A stretch of 64,000 nt of DNA, taken from JAEUHZ01 sp964552795. GTDB taxonomy: Bacteria; Planctomycetota; UBA1135; GCA-002686595. The notes beneath the pieces were generated by a model. The model ran no database searches, was not told where the DNA came from, and was given only the letters and a program-made list of their open reading frames with translations. Within the stretch, counting starts at the first letter, position 1. Every line of letters starts with the position of its first letter. The position numbers were made by a program, and so were the translations under genes. This document shows positions 43,513 to 52,225 of this stretch, in pieces. The stretch spans positions 7,653 through 71,652 of the forward strand of contig CAZKIO010000019.1 of assembly GCA_964552795.1 (NCBI GenBank), written 5' to 3'.

Positions 43513-44576
43513 TGGCGCCACGCCTTCCAGGTCAGGACCCCGCCGGCGACGGCGCCGACGGCGATCGCGGACCACGCGCACAGCTCGGCCGGAAGCTCGG
43601 TGTGCTGCGCGAGCTGCTTCCCCAGGCGCATGTGCAGCACGTAGAAGCCCAGCGCGTAGCCGGCCGCCAGGGCCAGCGCGATGAGCTGGTTCCTGCGGCC
43701 CAGCAGCAGGCCGGTCGAGGTCCCCAGGAGCAGGAACACGCCGAACACCGTCGCCAGGGACAGGCGGTAGTGCAACTCGTAGCGCAGATCCCGCTCGCGC
43801 TCGGGCGCCGGCCCCGCGCGCAGTTCCTCGCGCATGCGTCCGCTCGACAGGAAGCGCAGGCGCGTGGACTTCGAGCCCGACTCGCGGCTCGTCGTCAGCT
43901 CCTCGAGGTCGATCCTCACGGTCATGTCACCGTTCAGGATCTCGGCGCCGCCGACGATCGTGCGCGCGTTGCGGAAGAGCATCAGCACGGCCCGCTCCTC
44001 GAAGCGGAACTCGATGCGATCCGCGCGCAGGTTGCGCGCCTGCTCGTCGGAGAGCGGCGGCACGTAGACCTGCGCGTCCAGGAACGCCTTGCCGTCCCGG
44101 CGCCGCGCCGTCAGGTAGAAGTCGCCGATCTTGACCTCGGTGCGGCCCGGGCTCAGCTCGCGCATCGTGCGCGAGGAGGCCTCGATCAGGTAGTTGGTCT
44201 GCTTCCCGCGGATCTGGGGCAGGAGGTCCGAGACCATCCAGTACGTCACGGCCGACATGCCGAGCGCCAGGACGAGGCCCGGAACGTAGACCCGCGCCGG
44301 GTGCCGCCCGGTCATGCGGATCGCCGTCCACTCGTTGTCCGCCGTCAGGCGCGAGTAGGCCGACACCACGCCGAGCAGGAAGGCCAGCGGCAGCACGTAG
44401 GGCACGAGGCCGGCGATGACCAGCGGCAGGTAGAAGAGGACCGCGCGCAGGTCGACGCCGGGCAGCTTGTGGATCGCCGAGACCGCGACGGCCGGCAAGG
44501 CGAGCACCAGCATGCCCGCCGCCGCGAAGCAGATCGCGACGAAGACCTCGCGCAGGACGTAGAGCTGGATTCGCAT
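43509..44576 (-). CDS. lptF: LptF/LptG-family permease (LptF position)
   Basis: 355 residues with the same six-helix plus periplasmic jellyroll layout. The N-terminus (MRIQLYVLREVF) is amphipathic before the first helix, as usual in this family, and the C-terminal helices include GTSTGLLLGRRNQLIALALA. It forms the LptBFG complex with the downstream partner. A longer frame from 44612 would add 12 residues without support. It is divergent from the LPS-kinase gene. Confidence 0.88.
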   Translation of the reverse strand: MRIQLYVLREVFVAICFAAAGMLVLALPAVAVSAIHKLPGVDLRAVLFYLPLVIAGLVPYVLPLAFLLGVVSAYSRLTADNEWTAIRMTGRHPARVYVPGLVLALGMSAVTYWMVSDLLPQIRGKQTNYLIEASSRTMRELSPGRTEVKIGDFYLTARRRDGKAFLDAQVYVPPLSDEQARNLRADRIEFRFEERAVLMLFRNARTIVGGAEILNGDMTVRIDLEELTTSRESGSKSTRLRFLSSGRMREELRAGPAPERERDLRYELHYRLSLATVFGVFLLLGTSTGLLLGRRNQLIALALAAGYALGFYVLHMRLGKQLAQHTELPAELCAWSAIAVGAVAGGVLTWKAWRQ

Positions 44577-44602
44577 GGGCGCGCCGCGGCGGCGGGCCGG
44601 AC

Positions 44603-44608
44603 TACAAT
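44603..44608 (+). promoter_or_regulatory. -10-like TACAAT, probably leaderless
   Basis: A near-consensus -10 hexamer ends 6 nt before the GTG at 44615, so transcription would start at or next to the start codon. Confidence 0.4.
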
Positions 44609-44614
44609 GCACGC

Positions 44615-45913
44615 GTGCCGGAAACGCAACCGCGTGCGCTCCAGAAGCGCCGGCCCTGGCGCACCACCGAGGTCGAGGGGGCCGGGGACTCGGCGGTGTT
44701 CGTCAAGCGCTTCCACGACGCCCGCTGGCCGGGACGCTGGTTCGGTCGCTGGCGCGATCGCGCGCGCGCCCGGCGCGAGCGCCAGAACCTCGAACGGATG
44801 GCCCGCGCGGGTCTTCCGGTGCCGCAGCTCCTGGGGATCGTCGAGACGCCCGCGGGCGTCGAGTTGCGCACGCGCTGGATCGCCGGCGCCGTGACCCTCG
44901 CCGAGATGTTGGCGCGCAGCGCGCCGACGCCGCGGCTGGCGCGCACGCTCGGAACGCTGCTGGGCGGCCTGCACGCCGCCGGGATGTCGCACGGGGACCC
45001 GCACGCCGGCAACGTGCTGGTCGGACCCGACGGTCGGGCCTGGATCGTGGACGCCGCGCGCGTGGACCGGCCGACCCCGCGGCGGATGTCCACGGACCTC
45101 GGTCTCGCCGCCGCGCTGGCGCGCGAGCACACCGGCGCGCGCTTCCGCGCCGCGTTCCTGATCGCCTACTTGCGCGCGCTGCCGGAGGATCTGCGCGCGA
45201 ACCTGCTGGCGCGCCACGGCGACCGGCGCGGCCTGCTGGAGTTCGTGGAGTCGGCCGGCCGCCGGCTGCGCGCGGCGCGCGTCGAGCACGAGCTCGACCG
45301 CTGGCTGCGCTCGTCCGGCGTGTGCGCGCGGATGCGCGAAGGCGAGATCGAGTACCTGCGGGTGCGCGGCTCGGCGGCGGCTGAAGTGCCCGGCCTCGCG
45401 CGTGCTGTCGTGCGGGGCGACACGCCGGCGGGTCAACGTGTCGAACGCCGCGGCCGGCGCGAGGCGGTCCGGGCGTGGCTCGACGCCGCGCGCCTCGCCG
45501 AACACGGACTCCCGGGACCAGAGGCCCTGCTCCTCGTGCGCGTGCCGGTCGCCTGCGCCGTGTTCGCCGAATCGCCGGGGGAGGACCTGGTCACGAGCGC
45601 GGCGCACCTGGGCGCGCGCGATCGACGCGCGGCCGCGCGCGCGGTCGGCGCGCTGGCCGGCGCGGCCGCCGATCGCGGCCTGATCCTCGACCCCGAGGCG
45701 GTGCTGCTGCGCGGCGGACGCGATGCCCGCATCACGACCGCCGTCCCCCTCGCCCGCTGCGACGGCGCCGCGCAGGCTCTTTCGGCCTGGCGGGAGGCGG
45801 CCGCGCTCACGTCGGCGCGCGAGCGCGCGGCCTTCTCCGCCGGGTTCGTGCGCGCCGCGCGCGGATCCCGCGCCGAACGCGCGTCGCTGCGCGAGGAGTT
45901 GCTGCGTGGGTGA
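44615..45913 (+). CDS. LPS core kinase-like protein with a second, degenerate kinase half
   Basis: 432 residues, GTG start. The N-terminal half is a WaaP/KdkA-type eukaryotic-like kinase with the catalytic loop HGDPHAGN (H126, D128) and the metal-binding Asp (D146 in WIVDAARV). Residues about 240-400 repeat the same layout (RAWLDAARLAEHGLPGPEALLLV corresponds to RRERQNLERMARAGLPVPQLLGIV), but the HGD loop is replaced by RGLILDPEAVLL, so this half is a pseudokinase. It presumably phosphorylates Kdo or heptose of the LPS inner core. It overlaps the acyltransferase by 8 bases. Confidence 0.8.
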   Translation: MPETQPRALQKRRPWRTTEVEGAGDSAVFVKRFHDARWPGRWFGRWRDRARARRERQNLERMARAGLPVPQLLGIVETPAGVELRTRWIAGAVTLAEMLARSAPTPRLARTLGTLLGGLHAAGMSHGDPHAGNVLVGPDGRAWIVDAARVDRPTPRRMSTDLGLAAALAREHTGARFRAAFLIAYLRALPEDLRANLLARHGDRRGLLEFVESAGRRLRAARVEHELDRWLRSSGVCARMREGEIEYLRVRGSAAAEVPGLARAVVRGDTPAGQRVERRGRREAVRAWLDAARLAEHGLPGPEALLLVRVPVACAVFAESPGEDLVTSAAHLGARDRRAAARAVGALAGAAADRGLILDPEAVLLRGGRDARITTAVPLARCDGAAQALSAWREAAALTSARERAAFSAGFVRAARGSRAERASLREELLRG

Positions 45914-46880
45914 GCGGCGCCTGCGACGCTGGCGGCGCGCGGCCCGCGCACGCGCGCTGGAAGCCGCGACCGGCGCGGCGCGGTTCGTTCCGCACGCGCT
46001 GCTGGAGGGCTCGCTGGCTCTCGCCGCGCCGCTCGCGCGCTGGACGCGGCCGGAGCGCACCACGCGCGCGAACCTCGAGCTGGCGCTCGGCGGCGAGACC
46101 GACGCCGTCGAGCGCGCGCGCATCGCCCGCGGCGTGCGCCGCCACGCCGCGCGCCAGGCCGCGAGCTGGCTGCGCCTCGCCGGCAGCGGACCGGCCGGAT
46201 CCGCGCGCGGTGCCTGGATCGAGGAGCGCGTCGCGCTCGATCCCTCCGTCGAGCACCTCGACCGCGAGCTCTCGCGCGGCCGCGGCGCGCTGGTGGTGAC
46301 CGCGCACATCGGCGACTGGGAGCTGCTCGCCGCGCGTCTGTGGCGCGCCGGGCGGCGCGGCGCGGTCGTCGGCTACCGGCGTCCCTCCGATCCCTCGTCC
46401 GCCTGGCTGGAGCGCCTGCGCTCGGCGTACGGCGTGCGCACGATCCCGCAGTCGGCGCATCCTCGCGAGATCCTGGCCGTCCTCGCGCGCGGCGAGATCG
46501 TGGGCCTCTTGTGCGATCTCGACGTGCGCCGCATCGACGGCGAGTTCGTGCCGTTCTTCGGCCGGCCCGCGCTGACCATGACCGCGCCCGCCGCGCTCGC
46601 GCGCGCCGCGCGCGCTCCGCTCGTGCCCACGCGCTGCACGCTGGACGGAGAGCGCTACGTCCTGCGCTGCGAGGAACCGCTCGGGCTCGCCGCCGACCTT
46701 CCCCGTCGCGAAGGCACGCGCGAGCTGCTCGGCCGGTTGAACGCCGTGTACGAGCGCTGGATCCGCGCTGCGCCGGAGCAGTGGGCCTGGCACCAGGAGC
46801 GCTGGCGGTCGCGACCCGGCGACGTCGTCCCGCGGGCGCGCGGCGGGACGCGCGTGCTCGCCGCGCCCGACGCTCCCTGA
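45906..46880 (+). CDS. LpxL/HtrB-family lipid A acyltransferase-like protein
   Basis: 324 residues. The GTG at 45906 follows GAGGAG at 7 nt. The H(x)4E catalytic motif is present (H134 and E139 in AHIGDWE), and the family's PFFGRPALT and WAWHQERW motifs follow. It transfers an acyl chain to the lipid A precursor in the inner membrane. It is translationally coupled to the kinase gene. A possible terminator lies at 46901-46928. Confidence 0.85.
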   Translation: MGERRLRRWRRAARARALEAATGAARFVPHALLEGSLALAAPLARWTRPERTTRANLELALGGETDAVERARIARGVRRHAARQAASWLRLAGSGPAGSARGAWIEERVALDPSVEHLDRELSRGRGALVVTAHIGDWELLAARLWRAGRRGAVVGYRRPSDPSSAWLERLRSAYGVRTIPQSAHPREILAVLARGEIVGLLCDLDVRRIDGEFVPFFGRPALTMTAPAALARAARAPLVPTRCTLDGERYVLRCEEPLGLAADLPRREGTRELLGRLNAVYERWIRAAPEQWAWHQERWRSRPGDVVPRARGGTRVLAAPDAP

Positions 46881-46900
46881 GCGCCGGGCCGCCCCGGACG

Positions 46901-46928
46901 CCGGTCCGGCGCGGACCGGGAAGCGTTT
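46901..46928 (+). terminator. Possible intrinsic terminator
   Basis: CCGGTCC and GGACCGG (46901-46907 and 46913-46919) form a 7-bp stem with a 5-base loop. TTTT follows six bases after the stem. It lies 20 bases after the acyltransferase stop. Confidence 0.4.
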
Positions 46929-47017
46929 TCCGGGCGGGTTCGCGGCCAGCCGGCCGGACGGACTTCACCGCTGTTCGCCGGCCGGTCGATCTGTCCCACG
47001 GCCTCCGGGTCACCCGC

Positions 47018-47659
47018 GTGCCTTTCCCCACACTGCAGCGCCGAACTCTAGCGGTCGTACTGGCGGTCCTGCTGGTGTGCTGCACAGCGGCCTGGTGGAT
47101 CGCGGGCCGCGAGATCGAGAAGACCCGCTTCCGCCTGGTCGGACGCCAGCTCACGACCGCGGCCGACATCCTGCGCGCGCCGGCCACCGAGGTGCTGAGC
47201 ACCGGCTCGGGCGAGGAGAAGTTCCGCCAGCGACTGCGCGACGTCGGCGCGATGACGGGCTTGCGCCTCACTCTGATCCGTGACGACGGATCCGTGGTGG
47301 CGGACAGCGAGGTGCTCGAACCGATGCCCAACCTCGGCGACCGTCCCGAGGTCCGCGAAGCGGCCGTGCGCGGCCGAGGGACCGATTTCCGCCGCAGCAT
47401 CGTGACGGGCGAGGAGACGCTGTACGTCGCGCGCGCGCTGGAGAAGGACGGCGCGCGCATCGGCATGATCCGCGCCGCCACCGGAACGAGCGAGGTCCAG
47501 GCGCTGCTCGACGGAGTCGAGGCGACGCTCGCGGTCGTGGCGACGATCTGCCTGGCCCTGGGGGCATTCGCCGGCTGGGTCGCCCACGCGCTGGCGCGAC
47601 GGCGCGAAGAGGCGGCCGCTCGCGGTAACGCCGCGCTGCACGATCGGCTGGCGGCCTGA
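47018..47659 (+). CDS. Sensor module of a histidine kinase without kinase domains
   Basis: 213 residues, GTG start. TM1 (RTLAVVLAVLLVCC), a periplasmic segment of about 120 residues like the PhoR input domain (LRLTLIRDDGSVVADSE; GEETLYVARALEK) and TM2 (VVATICLALGAFAGWV). The protein ends 20 residues after TM2, so HAMP, DHp and ATPase domains are absent, and the next gene is convergent. It is either a truncated kinase or a stand-alone sensor that pairs with another protein. Confidence 0.65.
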   Translation: MPFPTLQRRTLAVVLAVLLVCCTAAWWIAGREIEKTRFRLVGRQLTTAADILRAPATEVLSTGSGEEKFRQRLRDVGAMTGLRLTLIRDDGSVVADSEVLEPMPNLGDRPEVREAAVRGRGTDFRRSIVTGEETLYVARALEKDGARIGMIRAATGTSEVQALLDGVEATLAVVATICLALGAFAGWVAHALARRREEAAARGNAALHDRLAA

Positions 47660-47686
47660 AGCCGTCCGCGATCGCGCGCGACCGGC

Positions 47687-50440
47687 TCAGCGTCCGGGGC
47701 GGAAGACCGGGCGCGCCGGCCCGAGCCGTTCGCGCAGCGCGCGCGCCGCGGCGCCCAGCGCGGCCGCGTCGGCCTGTTCGGGAACGGGATCCGCGCCGAG
47801 GAGGCGCGCGGCCTCGCGCAACAGCGGCGCGGCGTCGGCCCCGCGCTCGCGCAGCAACAGGCGCTCGGCGTGCGTCGCCAGGGATTGCGCCAACGTGCGG
47901 CGGGTGGCGTCGGAGTCCGCCACCGCCAGTGCGCGGCGCGCCGCGGCGATCGAGGCCTCGAAGTCGCGGTCGCCCTCGACCGTGGGTTCGGGCACCGTCG
48001 CGTCGCCCTGCGCGTCGGCGGCGCGCAGCGCGGCCGGCACGGCGCGCGTGCGCGTCGACCGGCCGTCGGAGCGCAGACCCTCGCGCAGCGCGGAGTCGGC
48101 GACGGCCTGCGCCCAGCGCGGATCGCCCGGCGCGGCGCGTTCGAGACGCGCGCAGAGCACGAGCGGATCCACCGGGCTCGGGCCGTCGGCCGTCCACTCC
48201 AGCGCGCCGTCCACCAGATCGAGCGCCTCGCGATCGAGGCCGTCGCGCACGTCGCCGATCGAGGGCCGCAACGCCAGCGCGGTGGCCAGCGCCTCGGCCG
48301 CGGCCTCGCGCCGCGACGCGAGGAGGTGCGCGAAGCCGCGGCCCAGGTGGCCGAGCGCCGCGTAGTGCTGCACCGAGTCGGCGTACGTCGGCTCCAGCTC
48401 CTGGCTGCGCTCGAACCGCTGCGCGGACGCGTCGTAGGCCGCGATCGCGGCGTCGGACCGGTGCTGGCGGCGCAGGGAGTCCGCGCGCAGGAACCACGCG
48501 TAGCCGGCGTACCACGCACAGGCCGCCGAGTCCGGCGCGCGCGCCGCGATCCAGTCGGCCTTGGTCGCCAGGAGGTCGACGCGCCCCGCGCGCAGGAGCG
48601 CGTCGCGCAGGGCGTCGCGCAGCGACTGCGACTCGGGACGGCGCTCGAGGCCGGCCTGCAGCGCGGCCAGCTCCGCGCGCGCGAGACCCAGCGCCGCGAA
48701 CATCGACGCCTGGCTGGTGAAGTCGACGTCGCCGGCCTCGATGCTGGCCGCGACGATCGACAGCGCGCGCGCGCCGCGCAGCAGCCCCGCCGCTTCGGCC
48801 GCGGCCTCGCCGCCCGCGCGCGCGTCGATCATGCGCGCGTCCGCGTCGCCGACCCAGCGCAACGCCTCGATCGCCGTGTCGTCGCCCGACAGGAGCGCCG
48901 CGCGCTCGGCCTCGCGGCGTCCGGGCGCGTAGCCGCTGCCCCACGACGGCCAGCGCGCGAGGACCCGCGCGGCGTCCTCGCCCAGCCGCGCCGCGGCCGC
49001 GCGGCGCCGCACGACCGGCAGGGCCAGCTCGGCCTGTTGCCCGAACAGCGAGAGCTGGTAGGCGACGCGCGCGCGCGCCAGCGCGAGGTCGTCGTCGTCC
49101 GCGCGCTCGCGCGCCGCGCGCGCCAGCCAGGCCTCGGCGTCGCGCAGCAGGAGCTCGATGTCCGGCCCGCGCGTCCGGATCCGCTCCTGCGCCAGGCGCA
49201 GGCAGGCCATGCCGAAGCGCTCCGCGGCGCGCGGGTCGTCCTCGGAACGCGTCAATTCGCTCTCGGCGGCTTCCAGCTCGGCGACGAGCGCGTCGGCGTC
49301 CAGGACCGCGTCCGGCGCCGGCGGCGTCCCGCCCGGCGGCAGCCGCGCGAACTCGCGGCCCAGCCACAAGAGGTCGAGCAGCTCGAGCGCGCCGCCCTCG
49401 CCCGCGATCGCGGCGTCGACGCGCGGCAAGTCCTCGCGCGGGAGGATCGACGCGAGGCCTTCGCGCGCCGCGATCCGGTCGCGCGGTCCGCCCAGCGCGG
49501 CCAGCGAGAGCAGCAGCGTGCGCTGCGCCGGCGTGCGATCGGCATGGCGCGCGAACAGCGGCAGCAGACGACGCTCCAGCCCCAGATCGGGCGACCCGGG
49601 ATACGCACCGGCGCCGCCCAGGATCCCGCGCAGCATCGCGCCGAACGCCGCTTCGATGCCGCGCGACTCGGCCGCGGCCTCGGCCGCCTCCAGGAGTTCG
49701 TCGGACGGCGGCGGATCGCCTTGCAGGACGAGGCGCAGCGCGTCGACCGCACCGGCGTCCCCGGCACGTCCGATCGCCTGCACGGCGGCGAGGCGCTGGC
49801 CGGGATCGCGTTCGCGACCGAGCGCGTGCTCCAGCCACAGGCGATCCCACTGGCTGCGCGCTCCCGCCAGCGTGCTCCAGGGCCAGGATCCGTCGCCGCG
49901 CGCGGGCGCGACCAGGTCCAGCGGCGCGCCGGCGCGCTGCGCGCCGCGTTCGACGGCGCGGTCGAGGATGCGCAGGTCGAACAGGTAGTAGAGATCGAAG
50001 TCCTTCGAGCCGTCGGGCAGGATCAGGGCGTGCCGCGGCGAGACGCGCTCGCCGCCGAGGTAGCGGTCGAACACCTGCGGCTCGATCGCCATGTGCTCGC
50101 CGCACGTCACGAGGCCCAGGCGCGGGCACGGGACGCGCCGGCCGAACTCGTCGTGGTCGAGGGGCGCGTGCCGCAGCGGGTGGCCGATCACGCACACGAA
50201 GCGGCGCGTCCACTCCACGAAGCGCGGATCGCGGTAGCGTTCCACGACGATCCGGTCGGAGGCCGATTCGCCGTCGAGGTTGATCGCCACCAGCAGCGGG
50301 CGGCGCTCGGCGCTGGCCAGCGCCAGCGCGTCGTCGAGCGAGCGCTGCCACAGGACTTGCGTCGCGGGCACGAGGTCGGGCGCGCCGCGGTCGGCGGCGG
50401 CCGTCGATGCGGCGAGGAGGAGCAGGCACAGTGCGGACAT
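47687..50440 (-). CDS. Large secreted TPR protein with N-terminal thioredoxin-like domain
   Basis: 917 residues. The ATG at 50440 gives a clean signal (MSALCLLLLAASTAAA); the ATG at 50467 adds nine residues. Residues about 25-170 resemble a thioredoxin-like fold (WQRSLDDALALASAERRPLL) without CxxC. The rest is helical, with HEAT-like and TPR-like pairs (RLAAVQAIGRAGDAGAVDAL; AAIAAYDASAQRFERSQELE). Last gene of the 53788-47687 operon. Function unknown. Confidence 0.7.
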   Translation of the reverse strand: MSALCLLLLAASTAAADRGAPDLVPATQVLWQRSLDDALALASAERRPLLVAINLDGESASDRIVVERYRDPRFVEWTRRFVCVIGHPLRHAPLDHDEFGRRVPCPRLGLVTCGEHMAIEPQVFDRYLGGERVSPRHALILPDGSKDFDLYYLFDLRILDRAVERGAQRAGAPLDLVAPARGDGSWPWSTLAGARSQWDRLWLEHALGRERDPGQRLAAVQAIGRAGDAGAVDALRLVLQGDPPPSDELLEAAEAAAESRGIEAAFGAMLRGILGGAGAYPGSPDLGLERRLLPLFARHADRTPAQRTLLLSLAALGGPRDRIAAREGLASILPREDLPRVDAAIAGEGGALELLDLLWLGREFARLPPGGTPPAPDAVLDADALVAELEAAESELTRSEDDPRAAERFGMACLRLAQERIRTRGPDIELLLRDAEAWLARAARERADDDDLALARARVAYQLSLFGQQAELALPVVRRRAAAARLGEDAARVLARWPSWGSGYAPGRREAERAALLSGDDTAIEALRWVGDADARMIDARAGGEAAAEAAGLLRGARALSIVAASIEAGDVDFTSQASMFAALGLARAELAALQAGLERRPESQSLRDALRDALLRAGRVDLLATKADWIAARAPDSAACAWYAGYAWFLRADSLRRQHRSDAAIAAYDASAQRFERSQELEPTYADSVQHYAALGHLGRGFAHLLASRREAAAEALATALALRPSIGDVRDGLDREALDLVDGALEWTADGPSPVDPLVLCARLERAAPGDPRWAQAVADSALREGLRSDGRSTRTRAVPAALRAADAQGDATVPEPTVEGDRDFEASIAAARRALAVADSDATRRTLAQSLATHAERLLLRERGADAAPLLREAARLLGADPVPEQADAAALGAAARALRERLGPARPVFRPGR

Positions 50441-50519
50441 GGCGGACTCAGAGGGGGCGTCGGGCATGTCCTCGTACCACGCCCCGGGCGCGGGGTCACA
50501 TCTTCGCGCCGCGCGCGGT

Positions 50520-52205
50520 TCAGTGCGCGTCGGCTTCGTGCTCGGCGCCCGAACCGAAGTTCTGGCACCAGTACGAGCCGGCGACCGCGCTGGCCATCTC
50601 GCGATGCCCGGCCTGGAGGAGGTTGCGGTGGTGCCCGCTGGAGTGCGTCCAGCCGACGTGGGCGCCCTCCGGTCCCCCGCCGCCCATGTGGCAGTTCTCG
50701 CCCCCGCCCTGGGCGTAGCCCATCGACTCCATGCGCTCGCGCGGTCCGCGCAGGCGCGGATCGGGCTGTTCGTGGCCGAAGTCGCCGGTGCGCGACATGT
50801 AGTCCGCGTGCAGTTGCGCCGCCGCCTGGATCTTGGGGTTCCAGGCCAGGAGCCGCCGGCCGAGCAGGCGCCGGTACTCGTTGGTGATCTCGACCTGCCG
50901 GCGCTCCTCGGCGTTCGGCGTGCGCTGGTCGTCGTCGCCGCCGCGCTTCCAGCGCGCGGCGTTGAACACGAGGACGGCGTGATCGCGCGCCACGCCGGCG
51001 GCCTCCTCGGCGTTCCACGCGAAGCCGGCGAGGTCCACCGCGTCACGGGCGGGATCGAGGCAGGACGCCCAGCCGGGAACGTCGTCGGGCCAGGCGAACT
51101 CCAGCTTGCGCGCGCGCTGCACCGCGCGGTTCCACGCCAGCTCCTCCAGCGCGGCGCGGAACGGCGCGGGAAGCGCGACGCGCCGTCCCGCGCGCCACAG
51201 TTCGCGCACGTGCTCGACGCGCACGTCGACCTCGCGCTGCACCGCGGCGTAGTGGCGCGCCTTGTCGGGCGGGCAGGCCGGCGGCGCGTAGGGGTAGAAG
51301 TAGCGTTCCTCGTCGAAGATCAGCTCCAGCGCGCTCTGCCGGCGAAGGTCGAGTTCGGCGCGCTGGTCCGCGAGCGCGCGCAGGAGCTCGAGCCGCGTTC
51401 CGCGGCGCAGCGCGGCGTGCGCGGCCTGCCAGCGTGCCTCGAGCGCCTGCGCGGCACGCGCGACGCCGTCGGTTCCGCGGGCCTCCAGCGCCGCGAGCGC
51501 GGCGTCGCGTTGATCGATCCCGGCATCCTCGAACGCGATCGCCGCCGCGTCGAGCGCGTTCGCCGCGGCCGTCGCGGCGAGCTGGTCGACGCGCCGCCAG
51601 ACGCCCTTCTGGAACTCGTAGCCGCCCTCGGGGATCCGTTCGCCGCGCGCGCGCGCGACGGCGGCGAACGCGTCGCTGGCGGCGATCTGCTTGCGCTCGA
51701 GCATCCGGCCCAGGTCGCCGAGCGCCGTGCGCCGGTCGGCGCTGGTGCCGCGCGCGAGCGCCTCCTGCACCAGGCCGCGCTTCGCGCTCGCCGAGCCGCG
51801 CGCCGCGGTCAGGGCGCGGCGCACGAGCGCGAGATCGATCTCGACCCACGGCAGGCGCTCGCCGCCGAGCACGACCTCGTCCGAGTCGGCCGATTCGAAC
51901 CCGAGCGGCGCGAACGCATCCGGCAGGACCTCGAGCGCAGCCACGATCTCGGCGCGCACCGCGAGCCGGTCCTCGAGCGCGTGCGCGGCTCCGACGGCCG
52001 CATCGCGTTCGGCGCCCAGGGGCAGGAGCGGCGCGGCAGCGAGCCACGCCTCGCGCGCCTGGGCGAGATCGCCGCGCGCCTCCAGGCGCCGGGCTCCGGC
52101 GAGCAAGGCCTCGGCGTCCTGCGCGGTCGCCGCGGCGGGGGCGGTAGCTGCGGGCGGGGCCGCGAGCGGGGCGCCGAGCGCCAGCACGAGGAGGAGATGC
52201 AGCAT
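50520..52205 (-). CDS. Secreted protein with C-terminal CAP domain
   Basis: 561 residues. Signal peptide (MLHLLLVLALGAPLAAP), then about 400 residues of Ala/Glu/Arg-rich helices (TPR-like near the N-terminus), then a CAP/SCP domain from about residue 438 (ITNEYRRLLGRRLLAW; HADYMSRTGDFGHEQP; GENCHMGGGG; WTHSSGHHRNLLQ). CAP proteins are secreted and bind or cleave lipid or peptide ligands; the catalytic His/Glu pair of the family is plausible here. It starts 20 bases after the HEAT-vWA stop and runs with it as an operon. Confidence 0.82.
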   Translation of the reverse strand: MLHLLLVLALGAPLAAPPAATAPAAATAQDAEALLAGARRLEARGDLAQAREAWLAAAPLLPLGAERDAAVGAAHALEDRLAVRAEIVAALEVLPDAFAPLGFESADSDEVVLGGERLPWVEIDLALVRRALTAARGSASAKRGLVQEALARGTSADRRTALGDLGRMLERKQIAASDAFAAVARARGERIPEGGYEFQKGVWRRVDQLAATAAANALDAAAIAFEDAGIDQRDAALAALEARGTDGVARAAQALEARWQAAHAALRRGTRLELLRALADQRAELDLRRQSALELIFDEERYFYPYAPPACPPDKARHYAAVQREVDVRVEHVRELWRAGRRVALPAPFRAALEELAWNRAVQRARKLEFAWPDDVPGWASCLDPARDAVDLAGFAWNAEEAAGVARDHAVLVFNAARWKRGGDDDQRTPNAEERRQVEITNEYRRLLGRRLLAWNPKIQAAAQLHADYMSRTGDFGHEQPDPRLRGPRERMESMGYAQGGGENCHMGGGGPEGAHVGWTHSSGHHRNLLQAGHREMASAVAGSYWCQNFGSGAEHEADAH

Positions 52206-52225
52206 GCGACGGGGATCCCGACACT

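Noticed and set aside
47660..47686. Imperfect hairpin between the sensor module and the TPR protein
   Set aside because: The stem is short and mismatched, so it is not strong enough to call a terminator.
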